Positions 13,968 to 20,442 of a stretch of 21,900 bases of DNA are shown piece by piece. A program made the position numbers and the translations under genes. Below the pieces are notes generated by a model. It did no database searches. It saw only the letters and a program-made list of their open reading frames with translations, and had not been told where the DNA came from. The stretch's first letter is position 1; every line of letters begins with the position of its first letter. Source of the DNA: JBBDSJ01 sp040905025 (GTDB lineage Bacteria > Pseudomonadota > Gammaproteobacteria > Methylohalomonadales > Methylohalomonadaceae); the NCBI GenBank assembly GCA_040905025.1, contig JBBDSJ010000110.1, positions 1 to 21,900 on the forward strand, given 5' to 3'.

Positions 13968-15023
13968 TCACACCGGCGTGGCCAGCAACTCCGACAGGTG
14001 GTGGTCAACCTGGCCGATATAATCCGGATCGACACCGAACAATGCCAGATGACCGCATACGCTCTGGATGACACGGTATTCGCTGTCAGGTATCAGGTGT
14101 TGTTCGGCCTCGCAGTCCCGTGGCGGGAAAAACATGTCTTCGTCGATCGGCATGACATAGACCTTGGCCTTGATGCGGTTCAGCGCCGCCTGCAGGTCAC
14201 CGCCGGTATGTCTGCTGACATCCCCCCGCTGCCATTTCCAGGCCATGCGCAACAGATTGTTGGGGTCCATGGCCACGAAATACGGCTCCATGAAACCGCG
14301 CATGAAATCATCCGCCGAGGAAAATCCCAGCTTGCGCCAGAACTCCACCTTGAAAAATTCAGTACTCCAGCCGAGCACGGCCCATATCTTGGCATGCCGG
14401 CGCAAGCCCTCATGAACCGCAGCGGAATCTGTATAGAAACCGCCGGCAAAGTCGGGATCCGAGATAATGGCCTCGATGATCGCGTCGGTGAACAGGAAGT
14501 CGTGATCGGTGTTCTTCGCCGTCCCGGCGATTGGCGCTGCGCGTTTGACCATGTCCGGATAACGCACTGCCCATTCATAGGTTTGCTGGGCGCCCATGGA
14601 GCCGCCGGTAACCAGTGCGAGTTCGGTGAGGCCGAAATGCTCGGTGATGAACTGGTGCTGGGCGCGGACGTCGTCAGCGATGCGCACGTAAGGAAAGCGG
14701 CCCGCGCCCTGTGGAAACGGCGTGTTATGAGGCGACGAGGACAGGCCGTCTCCGAGCTGGTTGACCACAATGATGAAGTAGTGGTCGGGATTCAGTGCGT
14801 GCTCGGGCCCGATATAGACCTGCTCCATGATCTTGCTGGTGCCCGAATACCAGGTAGAAACAACAATGGCGTTGTCCTTGGCCGTATTCAGTTGACCGAA
14901 GGTCGCGTACGCCAGCCTGCAGTCACGAAGGGTGCCGCCTTCCTCCAGCTCGAAATCACCCAGCTCATAGAGTTCGTAGGGACCGTGTACCTCCTGGGTA
15001 TAGTATTGGTCGGCGAATGACAT
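13968..15023 (-). CDS. MetX-like alpha/beta hydrolase (homoserine O-acetyltransferase family)
   Basis: The 351-residue protein has the alpha/beta-hydrolase fold of the MetX family: GGSMGAQQTYEWAVRYPD with nucleophile S142, an aspartate in MPIDEDMFFPP near 296, and the catalytic histidine in CGHLALFG near 325. True MetX acetylates homoserine in methionine synthesis, but GGSMGGMQ is usual there. The GGSMGAQQ form and the ending in LATPV are closer to uncharacterised MetX-like hydrolases, so I do not assign metX. AGGAGG precedes ATG 15023. The gene stands alone between scar DNA (13168-13797) and an IS3 remnant, inside the segment bounded by duplicated uvrB ends. Confidence 0.87.
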   Translation of the reverse strand: MSFADQYYTQEVHGPYELYELGDFELEEGGTLRDCRLAYATFGQLNTAKDNAIVVSTWYSGTSKIMEQVYIGPEHALNPDHYFIIVVNQLGDGLSSSPHNTPFPQGAGRFPYVRIADDVRAQHQFITEHFGLTELALVTGGSMGAQQTYEWAVRYPDMVKRAAPIAGTAKNTDHDFLFTDAIIEAIISDPDFAGGFYTDSAAVHEGLRRHAKIWAVLGWSTEFFKVEFWRKLGFSSADDFMRGFMEPYFVAMDPNNLLRMAWKWQRGDVSRHTGGDLQAALNRIKAKVYVMPIDEDMFFPPRDCEAEQHLIPDSEYRVIQSVCGHLALFGVDPDYIGQVDHHLSELLATPV

Positions 15024-15154
15024 GATCGGCCTCCTTGTTTCAATGGCACAGTCTCAACTATATTCACAGGCTGGTTATAAATGCAAGTGCAAGAGAGATG
15101 GCCTCACTTGTTCGGACACTCAAACCCATTCTATAAGTGGCATCGCCCTATTGG

Positions 15155-15385
15155 TTAAGCTGCCATGGGTAGTGACAGCGATGCTTGGTATTTCTGATCC
15201 GGTGTCATGCGTTCCAGCCTGGAATGCGGACGCCGATGATTGTAAAAGTCAAAGTATCGGGCCAACCCGGCTTTCACCGCCGAGACCGTTTCGTAAGCAT
15301 GCAGGTAGACTTCCTCATACTTCACCGACCGCCACAGGCGCTCAACGAAGACGTTGTCCCGCCAACTGCCTTTGCCGTCCATGCT
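15155..15385 (-). pseudogene. C-terminal fragment of an IS3-family transposase (OrfB)
   Basis: The segment encodes SMDGKGSWRDNVFVERLWRS, the last catalytic glutamate region of an IS3-family DDE integrase core, followed by YLHAYETVSAVKAGLARYFDFYNHRRPHSRL and MTPDQKY, the normal C-terminus. The N-terminal two thirds, OrfA and the left end are missing. The open frame continues upstream to 15412 through unrelated DNA. A possible right end of the element lies near 15108-15121 (TGTCCGAACAAGTG on the minus strand); this is a guess. The fragment cannot transpose and marks past rearrangement. Confidence 0.88.
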
Positions 15386-15397
15386 GATCAGAATGGG

Positions 15398-15720
15398 TAT
15401 GATGAAAAGCAAGACTTTAACTGCGTCAAACAGCTACCTTCAGCTGGCATCCGCCTAAAAATTTCGATTCTCAGCCAGCGAACACTCAAGTATCTCACCA
15501 AAAATCTGCCTCATAGGCTCATAGTTATAGGCTCATGGTTCCTGTCATGGCCTGCATTAATAGCGCCTATATATCGCTTTTTATCTGAAGCCATCATCTC
15601 AAAATTCAGTAATGGCTTGTTCGCCTGCAAAGCCATAATAGTCACCAGCAATCTTGCCAAACGGCAATTACCATCTCGAAACGATAGTTATGCATCAGAT
15701 ATCTACCCTCTTTTAGCCTG
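15398..15720 (-). pseudogene. degraded copy of the fic 3' end and its convergent small gene
   Basis: Bases 15398-15450 match the start of the small gene at 16943 (minor changes, early TAA). After a deletion of about 90 bases the match resumes at the fic stop and runs through the fic 3' half to about 15684 (compare 17085-17305). It includes a 14-base tandem duplication near 15524-15551. Beyond that, shorter bits of fic are joined with deletions. The Fic active-site motif is lost, so no toxin is made. The rest of the gap to 15777 holds nothing I recognise. Confidence 0.82.
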
Positions 15721-15777
15721 GTGTTTTGCAAGCTCATAAAGCCTGTTGTTGATCCATATAGTTTGATTCACGCCTGT

Positions 15778-15806
15778 TTGACGCTTAACGTTAAACATTA
15801 TAGAAT
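15778..15806 (+). promoter_or_regulatory. sigma-70 promoter of higBA locus 2, with palindrome in the spacer
   Basis: TTGACG (15778-15783) and TAGAAT (15801-15806) are separated by exactly 17 bases. The spacer contains the palindrome TTAACGTTAA (15785-15794), a candidate HigA operator. The -10 box ends 6 bases before the GTG of higB. Confidence 0.78.
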
Positions 15807-15812
15807 AATTCC

Positions 15813-16094
15813 GTGATTAAAAGTTTTCGCTGTCATGGTACCGAAAATTTGTTCAAAACCGGCAAAAGTCGGCGTTTTTCCGGTATCAAGCGCGCGGCCG
15901 AACGAAAATTGATGCTCCTGGAGTCAGCAGAGACCCTGGAGTTTTTGCGTTCCCCACCGGGCAATCGACTTGAAGCCCTGAAAGGCCACCGGCGCGGACA
16001 GCACAGCATACGAATTAATGAGCAGTACAGAATATGCTTTATCTGGACCCCGGACGGTCCCGATCAGGTTGAAATTGTGGACTACCATAATTAG
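15813..16094 (+). CDS. higB: HigB-type mRNA-cleaving toxin (locus 2)
   Basis: The 93-residue protein has the RelE/HigB pattern: MIKSFRCHGTENLFKTGKS, GNRLEALKGHRRGQHSIRINEQYRICFIW and a C-terminal VEIVDYHN. It differs strongly from the HigB at 6839-7117, so the two loci are not recent copies. The start is GTG at 15813, with an in-frame stop (TAG) four codons upstream and no usable ATG. There is no Shine-Dalgarno sequence, and the promoter position predicts a leaderless mRNA. The toxin gene precedes higA by 9 bases. It should cleave ribosome-bound mRNA when HigA is lost. Confidence 0.93.
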   Translation: MIKSFRCHGTENLFKTGKSRRFSGIKRAAERKLMLLESAETLEFLRSPPGNRLEALKGHRRGQHSIRINEQYRICFIWTPDGPDQVEIVDYHN

Positions 16095-16103
16095 AGGTGC
16101 CCA

Positions 16104-16409
16104 ATGACTAAAAACGGTATGCGACCGGTACATCCCGGCGAAATTATACGTGAAGAATTCTTACAACCGCTTGGCATGAGCGTCAATGCATTGGCAAAAG
16201 CTTTGCATGTGCCTGCGCCCCGCATCAATGATGTGGTACGTGAACGGCGCGGGCTGAGTGCGGACACGGCAATGCGGCTTGCCCGTTATTTTGGCGGTGA
16301 TGCGCGTTCATGGATGAACCTGCAAACAGCCTATGAGTTACGCAAGGCTGAAATTAAAAATGCAAAACAGATTAAGAACGAAGTGAAGCCAAAATCCCGG
16401 GCAGCATAG
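16104..16409 (+). CDS. higA: HigA-type antitoxin (locus 2)
   Basis: A 101-residue XRE-family antitoxin: MRPVHPGEIIREEFLQPLG, the helix-turn-helix MSVNALAKALHVPAPRINDVVRERRGLSADTAMRLARYFG, then ARSWMNLQTAYELRKAE and a lysine-rich tail. It neutralises the HigB encoded 9 bases upstream and represses the operon. AGAGGT six bases before ATG is the ribosome binding site. Its 3' end is copied at 13198-13276. It is followed directly by fragments of the uvrB and dehydrogenase 3' ends, so the transcript probably runs into scar DNA. Confidence 0.94.
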   Translation: MTKNGMRPVHPGEIIREEFLQPLGMSVNALAKALHVPAPRINDVVRERRGLSADTAMRLARYFGGDARSWMNLQTAYELRKAEIKNAKQIKNEVKPKSRAA

Positions 16410-16441
16410 TCATTCAGATTCACCTTTAACTGCTGAGCTCA

Positions 16442-16480
16442 CTCACCCCACCCGGGTTTTCGGCAGCCCAAGGCCTTGTG
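16442..16480 (-). pseudogene. short uvrB 3' end fragment
   Basis: About 40 bases match the last codons of uvrB (from 17798) and the larger copy at 13310. The block from 16331 to 16480 is collinear with 13198 to 13347, so this copy has lost about 250 bases of the uvrB tail seen in the other. Confidence 0.8.
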
Positions 16481-16485
16481 GGATC

Positions 16486-16558
16486 GCCATCTGCTTCATT
16501 ATGGCACTCAGCCATCGGCGGTGAACTCTGGGCCGACGCCGGCTGGCATCCGCAGGCT
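16486..16558 (+). pseudogene. 3' end fragment of the dehydrogenase gene, copy 2
   Basis: A more diverged copy of the SDR 3' end (compare 10861-10934 and 13605-13678), with several substitutions and small indels but an almost intact end. The sequence after it, GAGTTAGAGAGACGCCTTA, is shared with the first copy. Confidence 0.82.
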
Positions 16559-16577
16559 TGAGTTAGAGAGACGCCTT

Positions 16578-16837
16578 ATGATTAAAAACGGCATGCGACG
16601 GTACATCCCGACGAAATTATGCGAGAGGACTTTCAGCAGCCTCTCGGCATAAGTGTCGATGCACTGGCGAAAGCATTAAAAGTGCCCGCACCCCGCATCA
16701 ATGGCCTGGTACGTGAACATTGCGGGCAAAATGCTGATACCGGTTTTCGTCTTGCACGCTATTTTGGTGGCGATGCGCATTCCTGGATGAATCTGCAAAC
16801 CATGTATGAGCTATGCCAGGCAGAAATTAGAGCATAA
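16578..16837 (+). pseudogene. frameshifted second higA-like antitoxin gene
   Basis: The start ATGATTAAAAACGGCATGCGAC parallels the intact higA (MTKNGMRPVHPGE), but one C is missing after codon 7, which breaks the frame. From ATG 16619 a 72-residue product remains open (MREDFQQPLGISVDALAKAL, then PAPRINGLVREHCGQNADTGFRLARYFGGDAHSWMNLQTMYELCQAEIRA), with the helix-turn-helix intact. It could still be made by internal initiation, but no ribosome binding site is clear. There is no toxin gene next to it. Divergence from the intact higA at 16104 shows it is a separate lineage, not a fresh duplicate. Confidence 0.8.
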
Positions 16838-16906
16838 AGCGCAGATTAATAGTGAAAAAAACGCCGAACTTAATCCAGCAACCACAATTTCTATTTTTAT
16901 GATAAC

Positions 16907-16935
16907 TTGGCAAAATAACCCAATAAAACTATAAT
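16907..16935 (+). promoter_or_regulatory. consensus-like sigma-70 promoter before the small Fic-associated gene
   Basis: TTGGCA (16907-16912) and a perfect TATAAT (16930-16935) are separated by exactly 17 bases. The -10 box ends 7 bases before ATG 16943. This promoter is absent from the degraded copy at 15398. Confidence 0.8.
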
Positions 16936-16942
16936 AGGTGTG

Positions 16943-17146
16943 ATGAAAAACAAGACTTTAACTGCGTCAAACAGCTACCTTCAGCTGGCATCCGCTCACA
17001 TTTCAATTTTAAAGAATGTGGCAACATCCACTGCTGTTGAGACAGGCAAGCTCTCAAAAAGCTATATTACGCGTCAGAATCTTTCTAAAAATCTCGGTTC
17101 TCAGCCAGCGAATACTCAAGTATCTCACCAAAAATCTGCCTCATAG
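16943..17146 (+). CDS. candidate Fic antitoxin with S-x-x-x-E motif, convergent with fic
   Basis: A 67-residue open frame starting MKNKTLTASNSYLQLASAH. Residues 25-36 read NVATSTAVETGK, an S29-x-x-x-E33 motif followed by T34. Fic inhibitors of class I (VbhA, YhfG) and the inhibitory helix of class II Fic proteins use (S/T)-x-x-x-E-(G/N), whose glutamate blocks ATP in the Fic active site. A strong promoter directly upstream supports real expression, probably as a leaderless mRNA. The C-terminal 20 codons are read antisense to the fic 3' end (overlap 17085-17146) and look like random sequence, so the gene may be truncated. Antitoxin function is inferred from motif and position only. Confidence 0.6.
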   Translation: MKNKTLTASNSYLQLASAHISILKNVATSTAVETGKLSKSYITRQNLSKNLGSQPANTQVSHQKSAS

Positions 17147-17729
17147 GCTCATAGTTCCTGTCATGGCCTGCATGAATAGCGCCTATATAACGCTTTTTAT
17201 CTGAAGCCATCATCTCAAAATTCAGTAATGGCTTGTTCGCCTGCAAAGCCATAACAGTTGCCAACAATCGTGCTAAACGGCCATTGCCATCTCGAAACGG
17301 ATGAATAACTATCAATTCAACGTGAGTGATTGATATTGCATCAATCAGCTCTGCATCAGAAAATGACCCACACGGGGTATACGAGCCAATAATATCACGG
17401 TCAAACTGTGCCATTAAGTCATGAATCCTGTATGCAGCTGCAAACTGAAAATCACCTATTGACAAATTAACAGAACGATATCTACCTGCCCATTCATAAA
17501 CCTCACCTAGCCAGCGTTGATGCCACTGACACAAATCATCACTTTGGATACGGGAGTCAATCTCAATCTCGTTCAATAACTGATTCTGCAGTCTCAGTAA
17601 TAAATCAAACTCGAGATTTTCCATGTCTTCTGTATTGACAATTGCCAGTCGATTCAAAAGCACCTTCTCGTTTGAGCCGGGTTGCCATAAACTTTCTGAT
17701 GAATTCGAAATATCGTAACGATCAGTCAT
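17085..17729 (-). CDS. fic: Fic-domain AMP-transferase
   Basis: The 214-residue protein has an intact Fic motif, HPFRDGNGRLAR (143-154, catalytic H143), the Fic flap region (LSIGDFQFAAAYRIHDLM) and an N-terminus (LWQPGSNEKVLLNRLAI) shared by cell-filamentation-type Fic proteins. Fic enzymes usually transfer AMP from ATP to a hydroxyl side chain of a target protein. No (S/T)-x-x-x-E-(G/N) inhibitory helix is obvious within the protein, so an outside inhibitor is expected. The convergent gene at 16943 is the candidate. ATG 17729 has only a weak ribosome binding site; the gene begins 68 bases after the uvrB stop, on the same strand. Two broken copies of its 3' end occur at 13766 and 15455. Confidence 0.92.
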   Translation of the reverse strand: MTDRYDISNSSESLWQPGSNEKVLLNRLAIVNTEDMENLEFDLLLRLQNQLLNEIEIDSRIQSDDLCQWHQRWLGEVYEWAGRYRSVNLSIGDFQFAAAYRIHDLMAQFDRDIIGSYTPCGSFSDAELIDAISITHVELIVIHPFRDGNGRLARLLATVMALQANKPLLNFEMMASDKKRYIGAIHAGHDRNYEPMRQIFGEILEYSLAENRDF

Positions 17730-17797
17730 TCGCTGTCTAATGTATTCGTTGCTGCATCACAGGATTAGCATAACGGCAAAATTCAAAGAATGTATCC

Positions 17798-19825
17798 TCA
17801 CCCCACCCGTGTTTTCGGCAGCCCAAGGCCTTGGGTCTGCAGTTCATGGATCTGATCACGAATGCGGGCGGCGTCTTCGAATTCAAGATCGCGGGCATGT
17901 CTGTACATCTGCTCTTCGAGTTGCTTGATTTTTTTCATCGCCAGTTCCGGCGACAACACTTCGTACTCAGCTGCAGTTTCCGCCGCCTTGCGGCCTTTCT
18001 GCTTATGCTGGGCGGCGGCATACGCGCCTTCCATGATGTCGGTAATGGCTTTGGTGATCCCGATCGGGGTAATGCCATGTTCGGTATTGAATGCCACCTG
18101 TTTTTCACGCCGGCGGTCGGTTTCATCAATGGCAAAGCGCATCGAGTTCGTGATTTTGTCGCCGTACAAAATCGCCTTGCCGTTGAGATTGCGGGCCGCC
18201 CGGCCGATGGTCTGAATCAGTGTCGTGCCGGAGCGCAGGAAACCTTCCTTGTCGGCATCCAGGATTGCGACCAGGGATACTTCCGGCATGTCCAGACCTT
18301 CACGCAACAGGTTGATGCCGACCAGCACGTCGAATTCGCCCAGGCGCAGATCACGAATAATCTCGACCCGCTCGACGGTATCAATATCCGAATGCAGATA
18401 GCGCACGCGTGTGCCGTGTTCGGCCAGATAGTCGGTCAGGTCTTCCGCCATGCGTTTGGTCAGCGTCGTGACCAGTACGCGCTCATTGACCTCGACTCGT
18501 AATTTGATTTCCGAGAGCAAGTCATCGACCTGGGTGGTTACAGGCCGGACTTCGACGGCCGGATCGATCAGACCGGTCGGCCGCACGACCTGCTCGACCA
18601 CATCACCGGCAGATTTTTCCAGTTCATATTGTCTCGGTGTCGCCGAGACATAGATCGTTTGCGGTGCCAGACCCTCGAATTCTTCAAAGCGCAGCGGCCG
18701 GTTATCGAGCGCTGAGGGCAACCGGAAGCCATATTCAACCAGCGTTTCCTTGCGTGACCGATCGCCGCGATACATGGCACCGATCTGTGGCACGGTGACA
18801 TGGCTTTCATCAAGCACCAGCAATGCATTCGGTGGCAGGTAATCAAATAACGTCGGCGGCGGCTGGCCGGCGTCGCGGCCGGACAGATAGCGGGAATAGT
18901 TTTCGATACCGGAGCAGTAACCGATCTCCAGCATCATCTCGATATCGAAGCGGGTGCGCTGTTCCAGCCGCTGTGCTTCCACCAGCTTGTTATTCGCCGT
19001 CAGAAATTCCAGCCGGTCTTTCAGTTCGACCTTGATGTGTTCAACCGCATCGAGCAACACTTCGCGGCCGGTGACGTAATGCGACTTCGGATGAATCGTC
19101 ATGCGCGGCACCTTGCGCAAAATGGCACCGGTCAACGGATCGAAGATCGAGATCGATTCAATTTCATCATCGAACAATTCCACCCGTACCGCTTCGCCAT
19201 CGGATTCGGCCGGGTAGATATCAATGACATCACCACGCACACGGTAATTGGCCCGGTGCAGTTCAACTTCATTACGCGTGTACTGCATCGCCGCGAGCCG
19301 TCGCAGCAAACCGCGCTGATCCATCGGCTCGCCGCGATCCAGATGCAACACCATTTTCAGATACGATTGCGGATCACCCAGACCATAAATGGCCGACACG
19401 GTTGCAACGATGATCGCATCCGGGCGCTCCAGCAGTGCCTTGGTCGCCGACAGCCGCATCTGTTCGATGTGTTCGTTGATGGAGGCATCTTTTTCAATGA
19501 ATGTATCCGATGCCGGCACATAGGCTTCCGGCTGGTAGTAGTCGTAATAGGAAACAAAGTACTCCACCGCATTGCCCGGAAAGAACTCACGAAACTCGCC
19601 ATACAACTGCGCCGCCAGTGTTTTGTTCGGCGCCATGACCAGCGTCGGCCGCTGCAGGGTCTGAATGACATTGGCAATCGTAAAAGTCTTGCCGGAGCCG
19701 GTCACGCCGAGCAACGTCTGATGCGCCAGGCCATCGCCGAGACCACCAATCAGTTTACTGATGGCCTCGGGCTGATCACCGGCCGGCTGAAAATTCGACT
19801 GTAGTTTGAAGGCTTTATCGGTCAT
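17798..19825 (-). CDS. uvrB: excinuclease ABC subunit B
   Basis: The 675-residue protein is full length for UvrB. It shows Walker A GVTGSGKT (40-47), the beta-hairpin region (YYDYYQPEAYVPASDTFIEKD), the DEAD-like motif VLDESHV, SATPRQYE, the helicase motifs LREGLDMPEVSLVAILDADKEGFLRS and QTIGRAARN, and the C-terminal UVR domain that contacts UvrC. UvrB loads onto damaged DNA with UvrA and positions UvrC for incision during nucleotide excision repair. The start MTDKAFKLQSNFQPAGDQPEA is the normal family start, though the ribosome binding site is weak. The gene is intact despite the fic cassette 68 bases beyond its stop. Its last 295 bases have a direct-repeat copy at 13310-13604. Confidence 0.98.
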   Translation of the reverse strand: MTDKAFKLQSNFQPAGDQPEAISKLIGGLGDGLAHQTLLGVTGSGKTFTIANVIQTLQRPTLVMAPNKTLAAQLYGEFREFFPGNAVEYFVSYYDYYQPEAYVPASDTFIEKDASINEHIEQMRLSATKALLERPDAIIVATVSAIYGLGDPQSYLKMVLHLDRGEPMDQRGLLRRLAAMQYTRNEVELHRANYRVRGDVIDIYPAESDGEAVRVELFDDEIESISIFDPLTGAILRKVPRMTIHPKSHYVTGREVLLDAVEHIKVELKDRLEFLTANNKLVEAQRLEQRTRFDIEMMLEIGYCSGIENYSRYLSGRDAGQPPPTLFDYLPPNALLVLDESHVTVPQIGAMYRGDRSRKETLVEYGFRLPSALDNRPLRFEEFEGLAPQTIYVSATPRQYELEKSAGDVVEQVVRPTGLIDPAVEVRPVTTQVDDLLSEIKLRVEVNERVLVTTLTKRMAEDLTDYLAEHGTRVRYLHSDIDTVERVEIIRDLRLGEFDVLVGINLLREGLDMPEVSLVAILDADKEGFLRSGTTLIQTIGRAARNLNGKAILYGDKITNSMRFAIDETDRRREKQVAFNTEHGITPIGITKAITDIMEGAYAAAQHKQKGRKAAETAAEYEVLSPELAMKKIKQLEEQMYRHARDLEFEDAARIRDQIHELQTQGLGLPKTRVG

Positions 19826-19907
19826 ATGAACATCGTAACGGGTTGTACCGGGAAACTGAACTCGGGCGAGGCGCTCATTTCGGCTCTAGCGGATTATTCG
19901 GCATTTA

Positions 19908-20250
19908 AGATCTCTCCACTTCGCACCGCTACACGGTGCTCCGGTCGAGATGACACAACAGCCTGTCATTTCGACCGAGGTGCGCCAGCACCGAGTGGAG
20001 AAATCCGGCCATATCGTTTCAACCGCCGCGCCATCAGCAACGTAAATGACTTAAGTTTGTCATTTCGACCGAGGTGCACCAGCACCGAGCGGAGAAATCC
20101 GGCTTTTCAAGATCCCTCGACTCACTACGTTCGCTCGGGATGACAGATGCAAGTGGGGCCAACCCGGATGACAAAATGCCGGTAGCTCGCTCGGGATGAC
20201 ACAACCGTCTGTCATTTCGACCGGAGTGCGCAGCACGCAGTGGAGAAATC
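19908..20250. repeat. cluster of TCATTTCGACCG...GGAGAAATC intergenic repeats
   Basis: At least six related units occur in the uvrB-aminotransferase gap: 19908-19956 (reverse orientation), 19974-20008, 20059-20100, 20109-20146 (a GATCCCTCGA...TCGGGATGACA form), 20183-20201 (partial) and 20211-20250. Each can fold through complementary centres such as GGTGC/GCACC. They are non-coding interspersed repeats; small open frames across them are not genes. The rest of the 19826-20442 gap shows nothing except the aminotransferase leader. Confidence 0.8.
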
Positions 20251-20442
20251 TTGTATACAAACAACCATATTGCCACAACGAGCTCTGAATTCCCTGACCC
20301 GCAGCCCTCACAATGGCGGCCAGGACTCTATACTCATTCAATACATTAATTTCAGCTTGTTCTGTTTTTGCAGCGCAAAATTCAGTATATTACCCGCCTT
20401 TTTGCAGCCACAGATTTCAACAACAGGTCAGGAGACACGACG

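Noticed and set aside
13998..15020. Long open frame of 340 codons on the plus strand opposite the MetX-like gene
   Set aside because: It is the antisense shadow of a well-supported alpha/beta hydrolase with complete catalytic motifs, and its translation shows no family pattern.
13168..17797. Integron-like cassette array (attC sites) as explanation for the toxin-antitoxin cluster
   Set aside because: I looked for paired GTTRRRY/RYYYAAC core sites at the junctions and found no convincing set; gene orientations are mixed and no integrase is present.
19037..19804. Plus-strand open frame of 255 codons opposite uvrB, and a 223-codon one at 17831
   Set aside because: Both are antisense to conserved UvrB motifs; codon bias of the GC-rich gene explains the open frames.
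19826..20341. Several small open frames (80-105 codons) in the uvrB-aminotransferase gap
   Set aside because: They run across interspersed repeat units on both strands and have no start signals or protein pattern.
20368..20442. ATG-initiated longer form of the aminotransferase
   Set aside because: The extra 25 residues are not family-like and have no ribosome binding site, while the TTG at 20443 has CAGGAG at good spacing.
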